The notes under the pieces: generated by a model | The model's input: only the letters and a program-made list of their open reading frames with translations | Told to the model about the DNA's origin: nothing | Databases searched by the model: none | Assembly: GCF_030409555.1 (NCBI RefSeq) | Contig: NZ_JAUFPU010000019.1 | Span: 186,001-250,000, forward strand | From: Chitinimonas viridis | GTDB lineage: Bacteria; Pseudomonadota; Gammaproteobacteria; Burkholderiales; Chitinimonadaceae | Direction of reading: 5' to 3' | Length of the DNA stretch: 64,000 bases | Part shown: one piece after another, positions 62,772-64,000 of the stretch | Numbering within the stretch: the first letter of the stretch is position 1 | Layout: every line of letters starts with the position of its first letter | Translations under genes and position numbers: made by a program

Positions 62772-64000
62772 CAGTAGAAGGGGGCGGCCCGTGGCCAGTC
62801 GCGCGGCAGCAGCAAGGGCTGCGCGGCCTGGGTCTTGGGGTCGATACTATTGAGCGTCAGCGCCAGGAACACCCGAGCATGGCTACGGGCAGCCGGATTG
62901 GCGCTATCGGCTAGTGGCACATTGAACTGCAGCAACCAGCGGCTGGGGTCCAGGGGGTCGGTGCTGGGCAAAGCCACCGGCTGATGTGCCTCGATAAAGC
63001 GCAGCAAGCCCCAGTTGCCAGCGGCAGCAAAGCTGGCCACGCTGCCATCCACCCTCAAGGTGGTTTGCGTCGTATCCACCACCGGACGCCAGGCTGATTG
63101 CTTTGCCCAGTTCAGGTCCAGCACGATGGCTTCGCCAAACGGCCAATCCAGGTCGCGGGTACTCCCCGGGTATTCGGCCAGGGCGCTGCCCGTGCTCAGG
63201 TGCCAACTGATCAGTTGCTCAGCCCCCATGGTCTGGCGTGACAGGGCGCGGAAGCCAACACCCAGCCTAACCGGCCGGCTACCCTCGGAGGTGCCCAGCG
63301 TAGGCCGCAGGAAGTCAGCCACGGTATCCAGCCTATCCAGGAAGCGCCGTATATCGTTCCAGCGGCTGTGTTTAAGGCCGGCAATGGCCTTGTCCAGCCC
63401 CTCTCGCTCCGCATCATAGTCGCGGAAGAACGCACGGACGGTGTTCAGGTCCGCGTCGCGGGCATCGCTGTCGGCAAAGGGGTAACGGCCTATCAGCTCG
63501 CGATTGAAACGGTTGGCCAGCTTGCGGTAGCGCATATAGGCATCGGCCTCGCGCCTGTCCTGGCAGCGCCATAGGCTTTGGGCCGAGAGCATGCGGTAGC
63601 GCTGGCTATAGAGGTCGTATCCCTCTACCGCCTTGCCTGCTTGCGCCAGGCTGGTACCACAGGTCTCGTAGTCCAGGGTTGCCAGCGTCTTGCTGAACAG
63701 TGTCTCCAGCGAGCCCAGTGAGCTGCCAGGCTCCTTGAAATCCCGATAGCGCTTGAGTTCGGTAATGGTGTTACGCCAATAGCCCTGGCTGGCACCATTG
63801 GCCGTACCCAGGCTGCCGCCACGGTCTAGCAGGCTGACGAAGGGGGCTGCATAGTCGGCCAGTACGGCACTGCGCTCCCTTTGCTGCACCAGGTATTCCT
63901 TGACCTGGCCACTATCGCCAAACAGATAGACTGGGTGCGTCCCTCCAGCCATCTCACCAACGGCGGACTCAGGCTGGTAGAGCTTGCTGTTTTCGGCCAG
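62768..64000 (-). CDS. tssM: Type VI secretion protein TssM (IcmF), C-terminal part, runs off window
   Basis: Open to the right window edge; the visible 410 residues are the periplasmic end of the inner-membrane TssM protein that links the T6SS sheath complex to the envelope. The extreme C-terminal region shows a beta-rich domain with VDGSVASFAAAGNWGLLRFIEA, typical of IcmF/VasK proteins. The N-terminal helices and ATPase domain lie beyond base 64000. The ATG at 63952 is internal. Co-transcribed with tssA. Confidence 0.88.
   Translation of the reverse strand: MAENSKLYQPESAVGEMAGGTHPVYLFGDSGQVKEYLVQQRERSAVLADYAAPFVSLLDRGGSLGTANGASQGYWRNTITELKRYRDFKEPGSSLGSLETLFSKTLATLDYETCGTSLAQAGKAVEGYDLYSQRYRMLSAQSLWRCQDRREADAYMRYRKLANRFNRELIGRYPFADSDARDADLNTVRAFFRDYDAEREGLDKAIAGLKHSRWNDIRRFLDRLDTVADFLRPTLGTSEGSRPVRLGVGFRALSRQTMGAEQLISWHLSTGSALAEYPGSTRDLDWPFGEAIVLDLNWAKQSAWRPVVDTTQTTLRVDGSVASFAAAGNWGLLRFIEAHQPVALPSTDPLDPSRWLLQFNVPLADSANPAARSHARVFLALTLNSIDPKTQAAQPLLLPRDWPRAAPFYW

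Noticed and set aside
1-64000. CRISPR arrays, tRNA or rRNA genes, insertion sequences, prophage
   Set aside because: No spaced direct repeats, cloverleaf-like segments, transposase or integrase genes were seen when reading the window.

Overview
The window is 64 kb of dense, GC-rich chromosome from a free-living Gram-negative bacterium. TpsA/TpsB, a secretin, a TolC-type protein, type VI secretion genes, FimV, GlnD, ZapE and a PhaB-type reductase together point to Proteobacteria, most likely Betaproteobacteria (perhaps a Neisseriales or Chromobacterium-like lineage; this is inference from gene content only). Isoleucine ATA codons are conspicuously common for such GC-rich DNA. I saw no rRNA, tRNA, CRISPR array, insertion sequence or prophage.

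Layout. 1-5.0 kb: the 3' end of gap, a MalE-like maltose-binding protein, a membrane diguanylate cyclase (minus) and a soluble GT41 (O-GlcNAc-transferase-like) enzyme. 5.0-5.9 kb: a Sel1-repeat protein (minus). 6.0-18.1 kb: a tad (Flp/type IVc pilus) operon of fourteen tightly packed genes with its own promoter and a strongly folded leader: major pilin, TadG-like, TadE-like, an unknown exported protein, a second class III prepilin, CpaB, CpaC secretin, an FHA-fused TadA ATPase, TadB, TadC, DUF192, TadD lipoprotein, TadE and DUF805. No TadZ/CpaE and no prepilin peptidase are in the window. 18.5-26.4 kb (minus): a two-partner secretion pair, TpsB then a 2054-residue TpsA whose last third is a Gly/Ser/Asp low-complexity tail with about 58-residue tandem units.

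26.5-33.3 kb is the most unusual part. A membrane class III nucleotide cyclase (minus) faces two small stand-alone cyclic-nucleotide-binding-fold proteins (plus) whose phosphate-binding arginines are missing. Next to them is an overlapping minus-strand operon: a 36-residue membrane peptide, a membrane sensor, a protein fusing a periplasmic sensor/HAMP-like module to a 12-helix MFS transporter, and an orphan ABC-type binding protein. This looks like an uncharacterised sensing/transport module.

33.4-53.3 kb is mostly housekeeping and small accessory genes: Atm1-type ABC exporter, FimV, a TetR regulator plus alpha/beta hydrolase sharing a palindromic operator, two SBP_bac_3 proteins, a TesA-like esterase, SMC, GlnD, a GNAT enzyme, Map, PhaB, ZapE, a quinone oxidoreductase and a small lipoprotein. 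53.3-59.6 kb is a copper-response locus: a CusRS-like two-component system divergent from a His-rich small protein, TolC-family protein, multicopper oxidase, cupredoxin and CusF-like protein, with a perfect 16-bp palindrome between the two arms. 59.8-64.0 kb holds an orphan protein, a two-domain GNAT enzyme, and the start of a type VI secretion locus (tssA and the 3' part of tssM, which runs off the window).
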